Source: Allohahella sp002354735
GTDB lineage: Bacteria; Pseudomonadota; Gammaproteobacteria; Pseudomonadales; Oleiphilaceae
NCBI RefSeq assembly: GCF_047946665.1
Contig: NZ_CP172312.1
Location: 2,480,001 to 2,544,000 of the forward strand
DNA: 64,000 bases
Direction of reading: 5' to 3'
Of this stretch, positions 16,371 through 24,720 are shown in pieces. The first letter of the stretch is position 1. Each line of letters begins with the position of its first letter. A model generated the notes under the pieces. The model did not search any database and had not been told where the DNA came from. It saw nothing but the letters and a program-made list of their open reading frames with translations. The position numbers were made by a program, and so were the translations under genes.

Positions 16371-18358
16371 TCCGATTGGTGGTACCCGGCTCCATCGACC
16401 AGCTGACTGGCGGCTATCGCTATGATGCTGCGTTGTTGAAAGCGCTGCAATGGAGCGGTGTCGATGCCGAAGCGATCGAGATACTGAACCTGGACGACCC
16501 GGCAGAACTCGGCTTGCTCATGACCGACTTGCAGTCGACGAGCCCCGGTCCCTGTCATCTCATCGTGGATGGGCTGGCGCTGGCGCGCTTGCACGACCTT
16601 GACCCGGCACTCTTGTCTCGATTTTCACGAGCAGCGTCGCAGGTCCACTCGCTCAGCGCCCTGGTTCATCATCCTCTTTGCGACGAAACCGGCCTTGAGG
16701 ATGAAGAACGGCAACATTTGCACGCGCTCGAAGCCGAAGCCTTGCGTCATGTCGACCTGATCATGACGACCAGTCGCCACACCTCGGAACGGGTGAACGC
16801 ATTGTTCTCGCCGCAGCAAACAGTTGTGGTGGTTGAACCCGGCGTGGATCGCCCGCCGACGCTGACGAAGAAGGAGCACAGAGTCGGTTCGCAATCGCTG
16901 AAGCTGCTCTGTGTTGCCAGCCTCATTCCGAGAAAGGGGCAGGATATTCTGATCCAAGCGCTGCACCGGCTGCCCACGCTCGATGTTCACTGCACGCTGG
17001 TCGGCTTGCTGGATCGCGATCCGGATTATGTCAGGAAGATCCAGGGGCTCATCGAGGAGCTTCGCCTGCAGAATCACGTTACGCTGACCGGCCCGCTTGT
17101 CGATGAGGCACTGGAGCAACACTGGCAGGCTGCAGATGTCCTGGTGCTGCCATCCTGGTACGAAGGCTATGGTATGGTGCTTGATGAGGCGGCAGTCAGA
17201 GGGGTGCCGGTTCTGGTCAGTACTGGTGGTGCGCTTGCTGCGACTTTCCGCGAAGGCACAGGCCTCCAGGTACCACCTGGCGATATCTGCGCCCTGGCAA
17301 CAGCCATAGAGCGCTTTGCGCGCGATTCGGCCTTCCTTGCAAGCTGTCGAACCACTGCGCTGGCCATCAGTCATCAGCAGCGGAGCTGGGAAGAGGCCGC
17401 TGCCGAACTCTGCCTCGCGCTGGAGATACTGATCCCGCGAAATCGACGACTGGATCTGTTTGACTCAGAGTGGCTGGCATTACGGGAGCCTTTTGATCAT
17501 AAGGCACGTGCGGGCAACCAGGCGGAACAAGCACTGAAGCGCTGGGCGCAAGGCCTGCATGATGCGGACAGGCCACTCACTGTCGTGGATCTCGGCGCAG
17601 GACTCGGGTCCAATCTGCGACATCTCGATGCGTGTCTCGCTGCCGAATCAGGCGGAAGCCTCATTTCAGCACGTGTTGCTATCGATCATGATCCGGCCAA
17701 ACTCAAGGCGCTCGATCAGCTGCCTCACACCACGGTACAAGCGGTGGATCTGCGCGATACCGAGATGTTCAAAGCGACCATTGCAGCCATCATCAACTCT
17801 GAAGCTGCTACCTTGCTGACTGGTTCTGCACTGCTAGACCTCGTGTCCGAATCATGGATTTCGGCCCTCCTAGGCGTCGCAGGCCAGCATCGCGCGGCCC
17901 TGTTCTTCACCTTGAGCGTTGATGGCAGCAGCACCTTCAGTCCACCAGACGAGCACGATGATGTCGTTCAACGCCTGTTCAACGCTCACCAGCAGCAGGC
18001 TGATACGCCGGGGCCTGAGGCTGCCCACTTGCTGGCAGCCCTTGCACGGTCGCACCACTTCGAGGTAATTGTCGACGCCAGTGACTGGCATCTGGACAGC
18101 GCAGCGGGCGCCACAGACCGGCAGCTCTTGAGCAAACTCCTGACTGGCTGGCGTGAAGCAGTAAGAGAGCAGCTTGCCCACGAACATTTCACTCATCCAG
18201 ACGGACGCAAGGCGCGAACAGGATTGCAGCTGCTTCAACTCGATGCCTGGTGTCAGCGGCGCATGGCGCAGATCCGGAGCGGAACGCTACACCTTCGGCT
18301 GGGTCATTGTGATGTTCTGGCCATACCGGGCCAGCCGCCTGATCTGTCCACATACTGA
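16367..18358 (+). CDS. Glycosyltransferase family 4-type domain fused to a SAM methyltransferase-like domain
   Basis: A 663-residue bifunctional protein. Residues 1-355 are a GT-B glycosyltransferase: N-domain opening with VVPGSIDQLTGGYRYD, then LCVASLIPRKGQDILIQAL, and the nucleotide-sugar motif PSWYEGYGMVLDEAAVRGVPVL (E-x7-E). From about residue 400 a Rossmann-type methyltransferase follows with motif I V406-V-D-L-G-A-G-L-G-S and an acidic residue after the next strand (VAIDHD). The start is TTG 16367, overlapping the preceding stop by 4 bp (TTGA), so translation is coupled. The stop overlaps the next ATG (TGATG). Sugar donor and acceptor are unknown; the context suggests glycosylation plus methylation of a pterin or polar lipid. 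Confidence 0.82.
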   Translation: MIRLVVPGSIDQLTGGYRYDAALLKALQWSGVDAEAIEILNLDDPAELGLLMTDLQSTSPGPCHLIVDGLALARLHDLDPALLSRFSRAASQVHSLSALVHHPLCDETGLEDEERQHLHALEAEALRHVDLIMTTSRHTSERVNALFSPQQTVVVVEPGVDRPPTLTKKEHRVGSQSLKLLCVASLIPRKGQDILIQALHRLPTLDVHCTLVGLLDRDPDYVRKIQGLIEELRLQNHVTLTGPLVDEALEQHWQAADVLVLPSWYEGYGMVLDEAAVRGVPVLVSTGGALAATFREGTGLQVPPGDICALATAIERFARDSAFLASCRTTALAISHQQRSWEEAAAELCLALEILIPRNRRLDLFDSEWLALREPFDHKARAGNQAEQALKRWAQGLHDADRPLTVVDLGAGLGSNLRHLDACLAAESGGSLISARVAIDHDPAKLKALDQLPHTTVQAVDLRDTEMFKATIAAIINSEAATLLTGSALLDLVSESWISALLGVAGQHRAALFFTLSVDGSSTFSPPDEHDDVVQRLFNAHQQQADTPGPEAAHLLAALARSHHFEVIVDASDWHLDSAAGATDRQLLSKLLTGWREAVREQLAHEHFTHPDGRKARTGLQLLQLDAWCQRRMAQIRSGTLHLRLGHCDVLAIPGQPPDLSTY

Positions 18359-19332
18359 TGCTGGCACTGCTAACCGGGCCGGTGGTCAGACTGGTAATCT
18401 CGGCGAGCCTGCTGATCGGGGTGCTGGCTCTCGCTGATCTTGAGGCCGTGTGGCAGCAGTTTCTCTCGGTGCACAATGATGCAGACGACTCAGTCAGCCT
18501 TGGCTGGATCATACTCGCCCTCGCTGCGAGCCTCCCGCAGTACCTTTTGTCCGCCAGGCGCTGGCAAGTCACTGCCTTTCAGCTCGGACTCGAGCTCTCT
18601 TACGCCAAGGCGGTAAGCGCCTATTATAAGGCGACCTTCTTCAATCAGGTTCTTCCAGGCGGTGTACTCGGAGATGTTTCCCGAGCACTCGAGCATGGCA
18701 GACAAGGCACGATGGCGCAGCGCTTTACGGCCTGGCGCGCAGTGGCCATAGAACGTCTCGCGGGGCAACTCGTCCTCGTCCTGGCGGTTGTGCTGACGCT
18801 GCCTTTCGTCAGCAGCGTGGCGGGGACACCAGCGGCTTCGATCACCAGCCTATCCAACTGGAGTACGACACTTACCGTCGGCGCACTAACGCTCCCGTTA
18901 GCGGCTTACATGATCTGCCGAAACATGGCGTTCGTTTCACGGCTTCGGGTCGGTTTACATGCCTTTGCAGTCGACATTGCGAGAGCCTGGCTGGTGCCGG
19001 CCTTACTTGCCCGGCAGCTCCTGTTATCACTGGGCGTACTCGCGAGCTATGTTATAAGCTATTTCGCCCTGGCTCATGCCTTCGGCTTCAGTGGCGATCT
19101 GTGGTGGTTGTGCAGCGTCATCCTGCTGGTGCTGCTATCGATGTCCCTGCCCTTAAGTGTGGCAGGCTGGGGTGTAAGGGAAATGAGCGCTGCTGGTTTG
19201 TGGTTGGCCGGTGGACAGGATGCAGCGGCAGGCCTCGCGATTGCGGTCGCCTACGGGCTACTAAACCTGGTGTGCAGCCTGCCTGGCCTCTGGTTCATGC
19301 TTCGAGAACGCAGCTCCGTCAGTGCCGACTGA
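18358..19332 (+). CDS. UPF0104 / lysylphosphatidylglycerol synthase-type transmembrane protein
   Basis: A 324-residue polytopic inner-membrane protein with eight or so hydrophobic helices and no soluble catalytic domain. Family landmarks are the segment around residues 90-115 (YYKATFFNQVLPGGVLGDVSRA), which matches the F-N-x-x-L-P-G-x-x-G-D signature, and the later SLPLSVAGWGVREMSAAGL motif. The domain is known as the flippase half of MprF and as an uncharacterised stand-alone protein beside glycosyltransferases. Flipping a lipid-linked product of the upstream enzyme is the natural guess. ATG 18358 overlaps the upstream stop by one base. Its 3' end overlaps the convergent reductase gene by 14 bp. 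Confidence 0.86.
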   Translation: MLALLTGPVVRLVISASLLIGVLALADLEAVWQQFLSVHNDADDSVSLGWIILALAASLPQYLLSARRWQVTAFQLGLELSYAKAVSAYYKATFFNQVLPGGVLGDVSRALEHGRQGTMAQRFTAWRAVAIERLAGQLVLVLAVVLTLPFVSSVAGTPAASITSLSNWSTTLTVGALTLPLAAYMICRNMAFVSRLRVGLHAFAVDIARAWLVPALLARQLLLSLGVLASYVISYFALAHAFGFSGDLWWLCSVILLVLLSMSLPLSVAGWGVREMSAAGLWLAGGQDAAAGLAIAVAYGLLNLVCSLPGLWFMLRERSSVSAD

Positions 19333-20218
19333 ATTCAAGATCGAAGAGCGTATCCTGATCCAGGCTGAAGCGGCGAGTCCGCGCGCGCACGGCAGCATCG
19401 ATTGAACTGATTTCACTCAGCATGAAAGATGACTTGCCTGAGCCCAGAATCATGGGGGCAACAGTGACGTGAATGCGATCGAGTACCCCAGCCTCCAGAA
19501 ACCGGGATACTGTAGTTCCGCCGCCCTCTATGAGGACCCGTTTGAGCCCAAGTGCCTGCAACGTCGCGAGCACGCCGCGCACACCGCAGCCGGAGGCGGT
19601 GTCGGCCAGGTCGGGCACCGCATTGCCGGAGCAGGAGCTGGCGGCATCAATGCACAGCTGCAGTGTTCTGGCGCAACCGTCCCTGAACAGCCGTTGTACC
19701 CCGGGCACACGACCATTCGGATCGATCACGACCCTCACCGGACTCGGCCCCTCCACGTGTCGTACCGTGAGCAGAGGATCATCAGCAATGGCGGTGCCGG
19801 CGCCAATCACCACCGCGTCCATCAGCGCTCTCAGCCGATGTAGATGAATCAGCCCGGCCGGTCCGTTTATCAATTCGTTACGACCATCAACTGTGGCAAT
19901 TCGGCCGTCAAGTGTCTGACCCATCTGGGCAATCACCAGCGGCGCGTCGCCTGCCCGGCTCACGAGCGGCAGGTAGATATCGAAAAGCTGACGAGCCTCA
20001 GCAGTGACTTTGGCGTAACTTTGCCAGCCACCGTCCTCGGCCAGCGTGAGCGCCTCGATTTCGCGGCCGCGGCGAATATCCAGGATCATCTTCCAGGCGG
20101 TGGAGGCGTTTATACTCCCCTGCCAATGTGCGCGCAGGGTGGGCGTGGGGCTGAGTTCCATAATGGCGTCTCTACATCTCGGGTCGACAGGCAAGCTGAT
20201 TGATACGTCGTCTGCCAT
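19319..20218 (-). CDS. RibD C-terminal-type (dihydrofolate reductase-fold) reductase
   Basis: An NADPH-dependent reductase of the RibD_C / DHFR-like fold, without the RibD deaminase domain. Seen: PLVIAQMGQTLDGRIA (the S-x-D-G-x-x-A type motif), GAGTAIADDPLLTVR, VRVVIDPNGRVP, VLIEGGGTTVSRFLEAGVLD and VAPMILGSG. The N-terminal ~90 residues are unlike RibD and contain no deaminase zinc motif. ATG 20218 is chosen since a longer frame would run into urtE. It lies 34 bp downstream of urtE on the same strand but makes more sense with the convergent pterin-type cluster, where it could reduce a pterin or pyrimidine intermediate. The substrate is unproven; true riboflavin synthesis is less likely. Confidence 0.8.
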   Translation of the reverse strand: MADDVSISLPVDPRCRDAIMELSPTPTLRAHWQGSINASTAWKMILDIRRGREIEALTLAEDGGWQSYAKVTAEARQLFDIYLPLVSRAGDAPLVIAQMGQTLDGRIATVDGRNELINGPAGLIHLHRLRALMDAVVIGAGTAIADDPLLTVRHVEGPSPVRVVIDPNGRVPGVQRLFRDGCARTLQLCIDAASSCSGNAVPDLADTASGCGVRGVLATLQALGLKRVLIEGGGTTVSRFLEAGVLDRIHVTVAPMILGSGKSSFMLSEISSIDAAVRARTRRFSLDQDTLFDLEFSRH

Positions 20219-20252
20219 CGCTCGAATCACCGCGCGATAAAGATGGGCCCTC

Positions 20253-20984
20253 TTATACTGTGAGGTAGCGCTGGATAATGGCATCCGACAGGTCAGGCAT
20301 CCTACCCTCGCTGACTTTCCGGCCTCTGTCCAGAATGACGTAGCGATCCGCCACCTTCCTGGCGAAAGGCAGCTTCTGCTCAACGATGATGACCGTCAGT
20401 CCGAACTCCTGGTTCAGCCGTCGAATGATCGTGGCGATATCGGCCACCAGATTCGGCTGTATACCCTCCGTCGGTTCATCAAGAATCAACAGCTTCGGAT
20501 CGATAACCAGCGCACGGCCGATGGCAAGCTGCTGTTGCTGGCCACCGGAAAGATCGCCGCCGCGCCGCCCGAGCATCTGCTTCAGCACCGGGAACAGTTC
20601 ATAGATGAAGCCGGGGATACTGCGTGCACGGTCCTTTCTGGCGGAGAGGCCGATCTGCAGGTTCTCTTCCACGCTCAAGAGCGGGAAAATCTGGCGTCCC
20701 TGCGGAACGAGCCCTATTCCGGCCGGCGCACGGTACTCGATGGACTTACGGGAAATATCCTCTCCGGCAAATCGGATGCTGCCACTGTCGAGGCTCCGCA
20801 TTCCCATGATGGTTTCCATCAGTGTCGTCTTGCCGACGCCGTTGCGCCCCATGACGACAGTGCACTGGCCTTCCGGCACATCAAGGTCGATATCCCACAG
20901 CGTGTGACTCTGCCCATAACTTTGGTTTACATCACGGAGTTCGAGCAGGTTACTTACTGTCGGTAATTCCGCTTCAGGCGCCAA
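20253..20984 (-). CDS. urtE: Urea ABC transporter ATP-binding protein UrtE
   Basis: Second ATPase of the urea importer, a LivF-like protein of 243 residues. Walker A is GRNGVGKTTL, the signature LSGGQQQQLAIGRAL and Walker B LLILDEPTEGIQP. The tail GRKVSEGRMPDLSDAIIQRYLTV is typical of UrtE. It overlaps urtD by 11 bp and closes the urt operon. It energises high-affinity urea uptake with UrtD at the inner membrane. Assignment to urea and not branched amino acids rests on UrtA and on the five-gene order. Confidence 0.94.
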   Translation of the reverse strand: MAPEAELPTVSNLLELRDVNQSYGQSHTLWDIDLDVPEGQCTVVMGRNGVGKTTLMETIMGMRSLDSGSIRFAGEDISRKSIEYRAPAGIGLVPQGRQIFPLLSVEENLQIGLSARKDRARSIPGFIYELFPVLKQMLGRRGGDLSGGQQQQLAIGRALVIDPKLLILDEPTEGIQPNLVADIATIIRRLNQEFGLTVIIVEQKLPFARKVADRYVILDRGRKVSEGRMPDLSDAIIQRYLTV

Positions 20985-21795
20985 GATACACCTCCCTTAC
21001 TTTTGCATCCGATTGCACCTGATCCATACTGCCCTCTTTCAAAATGCTGCCCTGATGCAGCACGGTAACGGTCCTGGCAATACTGCGAATGAACTCCATA
21101 TCGTGCTCGACCACCACCACGGTATGTCGGCCAGCGAGACGGTTCAGCAACTCCGCCGTCTTGTCCATTTCCTGATGCGTCATGCCAGCGACCGGCTCGT
21201 CTACCAATAGCATCTTCGGGTTCTGCATCAACAGCATGCCAATTTCCAGCCACTGCTTCTGACCATGGGAAAGCGTTCCCGCGAGTGCGAGTTGCAGGTC
21301 AGACAGCCCAATCAGGTTGATGACTTCGTCCAGCCGGGCCAGTTGCTCCGCACCGAGTCGACGGTTGAACAGTTTGGGAATGCTCCGCTGTCCGCCGAGG
21401 GCGAGCCACAGGTTCTCAAATACGGTAAGTGCCTCGAATACAGTTGGCTTCTGGAACTTGCGACCGATACCGGCGTTGGCAATTTCCGGCTCTTTCATGT
21501 TCAGCAGATTCATGGTCTGGCCGAACCAGACACTGCCCGAGTCGGGTTTGGTCTTACCCGTGATGATATCCATCATCGTCGTCTTGCCTGCGCCGTTCGG
21601 GCCGATGATGCAGCGGAGCTCCCCTTCCCTGATGTACAGGTTCAGATTGTTGATAGCCTTGAAGCCGTCGAAGCTGACTGAAACATCTTCCATATAGAGG
21701 ATATAGCCCTTGCGGGTATCGAGGTTGCCTGCGCCCTGCGGTGCCAGGAAATCGAACACCCGGTCACGCTGTCGTATCGAACTGATCAGGCTCAT
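20974..21795 (-). CDS. urtD: Urea ABC transporter ATP-binding protein UrtD
   Basis: First ATPase (LivG-like, 273 residues) of the urea importer. Walker A is GPNGAGKTTMMD, the signature reads LSHGQKQWLEIGM and Walker B LLVDEPVAGM. The SHGQKQWLEIGMLL stretch is characteristic of UrtD. About 30 residues precede the ABC core. Its ATG overlaps the urtC stop (ATGA) and its end overlaps urtE, so the three are translationally coupled. Confidence 0.95.
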   Translation of the reverse strand: MSLISSIRQRDRVFDFLAPQGAGNLDTRKGYILYMEDVSVSFDGFKAINNLNLYIREGELRCIIGPNGAGKTTMMDIITGKTKPDSGSVWFGQTMNLLNMKEPEIANAGIGRKFQKPTVFEALTVFENLWLALGGQRSIPKLFNRRLGAEQLARLDEVINLIGLSDLQLALAGTLSHGQKQWLEIGMLLMQNPKMLLVDEPVAGMTHQEMDKTAELLNRLAGRHTVVVVEHDMEFIRSIARTVTVLHQGSILKEGSMDQVQSDAKVREVYLGA

Positions 21796-22955
21796 GCCGT
21801 AGCCTCCCTGTGAAACTGTGCATCGGGCCCGATCGGCGGGCGCGGCTGCTTCTTCAGATGCTTGAACAGGCCGGCCATGCCCTGCGGCAGCACAATCGTC
21901 ACGAACACAAACAGCCCGCCGAGTGCGAACAGCCAGACCTCCGGCATGACCCCGGTGAACCAGGTCTTGCTGAAGTTGACCAGCAAGGCACCGATGACCG
22001 CGCCGTACAGTGTCGCCCGGCCACCTATCGCGACCCAGACCACGATTTCGATGGAGTTCAATGGCGAGAACTCGCCGGGATTGATGATGCCCACCTGCGG
22101 TACATAGAGCGCGCCTGCCACACCTGCAATCATCGCCGATAGCACGAATACCACAAGCTGCACATGTTCGACTTTATAGCCACTGAAGCGCGTGCGATTC
22201 TCAGCATCGCGGACCGCGAGCATGACACGGCCGAAACGGGTTACCGTGATCCACTTGCACAGCAGGTAGCCTAGCGAGAGCGCTAACGCCGACGCGATGA
22301 ACAAGCCGATCCGGGTGCTCTCCGACTGAAGATTGAAGCCGAGCAGGTCTTTGAAATCAGTAAGGCCATTATTGCCGCCAAAGCCCATTTCGTTACGAAA
22401 GAAGGCCAACATCAGGGCGTAGGTCAGTGCCTGCGTAATGATCGAGAGATAGACACCGGTGACCCGTGAGCGAAAGGCGAACCAGCCAAACACGAAGGCC
22501 AACGTGCCGGGCACCAGCAGAATCATCAGCGCTGCGAACCAGAACTGGTCGAAACCCTGCCAGAACCAGGGGAGTTCGCTCCAGTTCAGGAAGACCATGA
22601 AGTCGGGCAGTTCCGGATTGCCATACACGCCTCGATCACCGATCTGCCGCATGAGATACATGCCCATGGCATAGCCGCCAAGCCCGAAAAACGCGCCGTG
22701 CCCAAGGCTGAGGATGCCGAGATAGCCCCAGACGAAGTCGACCGCCACTGCGAGCAGCGCCAGCGTCAGGTATTTGCCCAGCAGGGTGACGGTGAAGGTT
22801 GCGACGTGGAAGGGATTATCCGCAGGCAAGAGCTGGTTGGCCATGGTCACCAGTAACGTTGCCCCGAACAGCACGCCCAGGAACCAGTTGGTGCCCGTAT
22901 CGAATACAGCCTTTCTGTGTGTGCCGGCAAAACTCGCCGGGTTGAGCTCAGCCAT
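21792..22955 (-). CDS. urtC: Urea ABC transporter permease UrtC
   Basis: LivM-like inner-membrane permease of 387 residues with about ten hydrophobic helices. Visible family motifs are LALLAVAVDFVWGYLGILSLGHGAFFGLGGYAMGMY (in part), SGYKVEHVQLVVFVLSA and VPQVGIINPGEFSPLNSIE. ATG 22955 overlaps the end of urtB by 8 bp and replaces a longer frame reaching 23054 that lies inside urtB. It forms the channel with UrtB. Confidence 0.94.
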   Translation of the reverse strand: MAELNPASFAGTHRKAVFDTGTNWFLGVLFGATLLVTMANQLLPADNPFHVATFTVTLLGKYLTLALLAVAVDFVWGYLGILSLGHGAFFGLGGYAMGMYLMRQIGDRGVYGNPELPDFMVFLNWSELPWFWQGFDQFWFAALMILLVPGTLAFVFGWFAFRSRVTGVYLSIITQALTYALMLAFFRNEMGFGGNNGLTDFKDLLGFNLQSESTRIGLFIASALALSLGYLLCKWITVTRFGRVMLAVRDAENRTRFSGYKVEHVQLVVFVLSAMIAGVAGALYVPQVGIINPGEFSPLNSIEIVVWVAIGGRATLYGAVIGALLVNFSKTWFTGVMPEVWLFALGGLFVFVTIVLPQGMAGLFKHLKKQPRPPIGPDAQFHREATA

Positions 22956-24639
22956 CGACGGCTCTCCCTTTCTGCGGAAACAGGCCGCGCGGCCGCTTTT
23001 GTATGAACAGTATGATGAAGATGAGTACCAGTATCTTGGCGAGCACGGCGCCACTGAATGGCTCGAGGAACTTGTTGGCTACGCCAAGACTGAGTCCTGC
23101 CACGAGGGTTCCCCACAAATTGCCGACGCCACCAAACACGACCACCATGAACGAGTCGATGATATAGCTCTGCCCTAGATTGGGCCCGACATTGGTAAGT
23201 TGGCTCAAAGCAACACCGGCAATGCCGGCAATACCCGACCCAAGCCCGAAGGTGGTGCAGTCTACCCAGGCCGAACGTACGCCCATGGCCTGTGCCATCG
23301 ATCGATTCTGTGACACCGCCCTTACCCGCAGCCCCAATGAAGTCTTCTTGAGCACCAGCAGCAGCGCGAAGAACACCATTAGAGAAAAGAAGATGATGAA
23401 GAGCCTGTTGTAGGTGATCGCGAAAATGGGATTGATCTGCCAGACGCCGTGCATCCAGTCCGGCGATTCTACCGCCCTGTTGAGCGGCGAGAATATGGAG
23501 CGCACGGCCTGCTGTAATATGAGACTCACACCGAAAGTGGCCAGCAGGGTTTCCAGTGGTCGACCGTAAAGGAAGCGAATAACGCCTCGCTCGATGAGCA
23601 TGCCCACCACGCCTGAAACTACAAATGCGCACGGAATGGATAGCAGCAGTGCCAGGCCTGTCTGCTGCGGCATCAGCTGCTGAATGACGAAAGTGGTATA
23701 GGCGCCAAGCATGATGAGTTCGCCATGGGCCATGTTGATTACACCCATGACGCCGAAGGTCACCGCCAGACCAATCGCCGCCAGAACAAGCACTGACCCA
23801 AGGCTCAGCCCAAAAAACAGGTTTTCGACCTTGGCATAGAACTCGGTTTTTTCGGCCACCTTCTTGATACCGTCCCGGACCGATCGCAGCAGCAATTTTT
23901 CCTGCTCATTCAGCGCTCTCGCTTCAGACGCCTGTGCGAGCTCTTGCTGAACGCTGCGAAACTCATTGACCACCGCAGGCTGCAAACTGTTCTGAAGACT
24001 CTGCGCAGCTTCAAGCTGATCGCCTGTCTCGCCATTCTGCAGACGGTACAGATGCAAGGCCTGTTGCATCAGCGACTTCACTTCAGCGTTGGCTTCATCG
24101 GCAAAGGCGGTCTGAATCAACTCGATAATATCTTCATCCAGTTGATCGAAAACCTGATTGACAGCCATCAGACGCCTGTCAACATCCTTATGCTGCAGAT
24201 TGCGGGTCGCGATAAGGGTTCGTATTTGCCGACGCATCGCGTTGTTGGTCGCGACACGACGGAAATCACTTTTGCTGACGACCTCAGGTTCGGCAAGACC
24301 GGCGGAATCGTGCGCCATAACCAGCTTGCGAACCTCGACGCCGCCGGGAACAGTATTGCCGAACACAGCAAGGCTGTTATCGTTCCGGCTGCGGTACAGG
24401 TCACTGGTGAGCAGGGCTGCGAGGAGTTCGTCAGCTACGTCGGACTCGCTATTCTTCAACAGGGGCAAGGCCTGCCTTACATCCACCAGCTTCGATGACT
24501 GCAGCTTGACGACCGCCTGATCGAGCTTCTCATCCGCCAGCACATGAGGGCTCACGGTCAACAGCGCGAGCAGCATGATCTGTAGCAAGGCCAGGCAGTG
24601 CAGCAGACTCGACTGCTTCCCGCGCTTGTTCATATTCAT
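22948..24639 (-). CDS. urtB: Urea ABC transporter permease UrtB
   Basis: LivH-like permease of 563 residues. A signal peptide (ending SPHVLADEK) and a ~240-residue periplasmic helical domain precede the membrane part, the long form of UrtB common in proteobacteria. The channel half starts near ENLFFGLSLGSVLVLAAIGLAVTFGVMGVINMAHGE (in part), followed by GMLIERGVIRFLYGRPLETLLATFG. AAAGGT lies just before ATG 24639. The gap to urtA carries an intrinsic terminator, so urtB-E probably receive only read-through transcripts. Confidence 0.94.
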   Translation of the reverse strand: MNMNKRGKQSSLLHCLALLQIMLLALLTVSPHVLADEKLDQAVVKLQSSKLVDVRQALPLLKNSESDVADELLAALLTSDLYRSRNDNSLAVFGNTVPGGVEVRKLVMAHDSAGLAEPEVVSKSDFRRVATNNAMRRQIRTLIATRNLQHKDVDRRLMAVNQVFDQLDEDIIELIQTAFADEANAEVKSLMQQALHLYRLQNGETGDQLEAAQSLQNSLQPAVVNEFRSVQQELAQASEARALNEQEKLLLRSVRDGIKKVAEKTEFYAKVENLFFGLSLGSVLVLAAIGLAVTFGVMGVINMAHGELIMLGAYTTFVIQQLMPQQTGLALLLSIPCAFVVSGVVGMLIERGVIRFLYGRPLETLLATFGVSLILQQAVRSIFSPLNRAVESPDWMHGVWQINPIFAITYNRLFIIFFSLMVFFALLLVLKKTSLGLRVRAVSQNRSMAQAMGVRSAWVDCTTFGLGSGIAGIAGVALSQLTNVGPNLGQSYIIDSFMVVVFGGVGNLWGTLVAGLSLGVANKFLEPFSGAVLAKILVLIFIILFIQKRPRGLFPQKGRAVDG

Positions 24640-24663
24640 ATGGGACCTTTAATTGTCATAGAC

Positions 24664-24701
24664 AAAAAAAATCACCCGGATTTGAGCGCCCGGATGATTT
24701 T
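24664..24701 (-). terminator. Intrinsic terminator between urtA and urtB
   Basis: On the minus strand a 12-bp stem (arms at 24690-24701 and 24668-24679, one G-U pair) closes a 10-nt loop and is followed by a run of eight T. It sits about 20 bp after the urtA stop and ahead of urtB. Such a site normally raises the ratio of binding protein to membrane parts in ABC importer operons. Confidence 0.8.
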
Positions 24702-24720
24702 CAGTTGGCGCAGTCAGTGA

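Noticed and set aside
19319..20218. Reductase as part of a rib operon
   Set aside because: The deaminase half of RibD is missing and no ribE, ribA/B or ribH gene is in the window.
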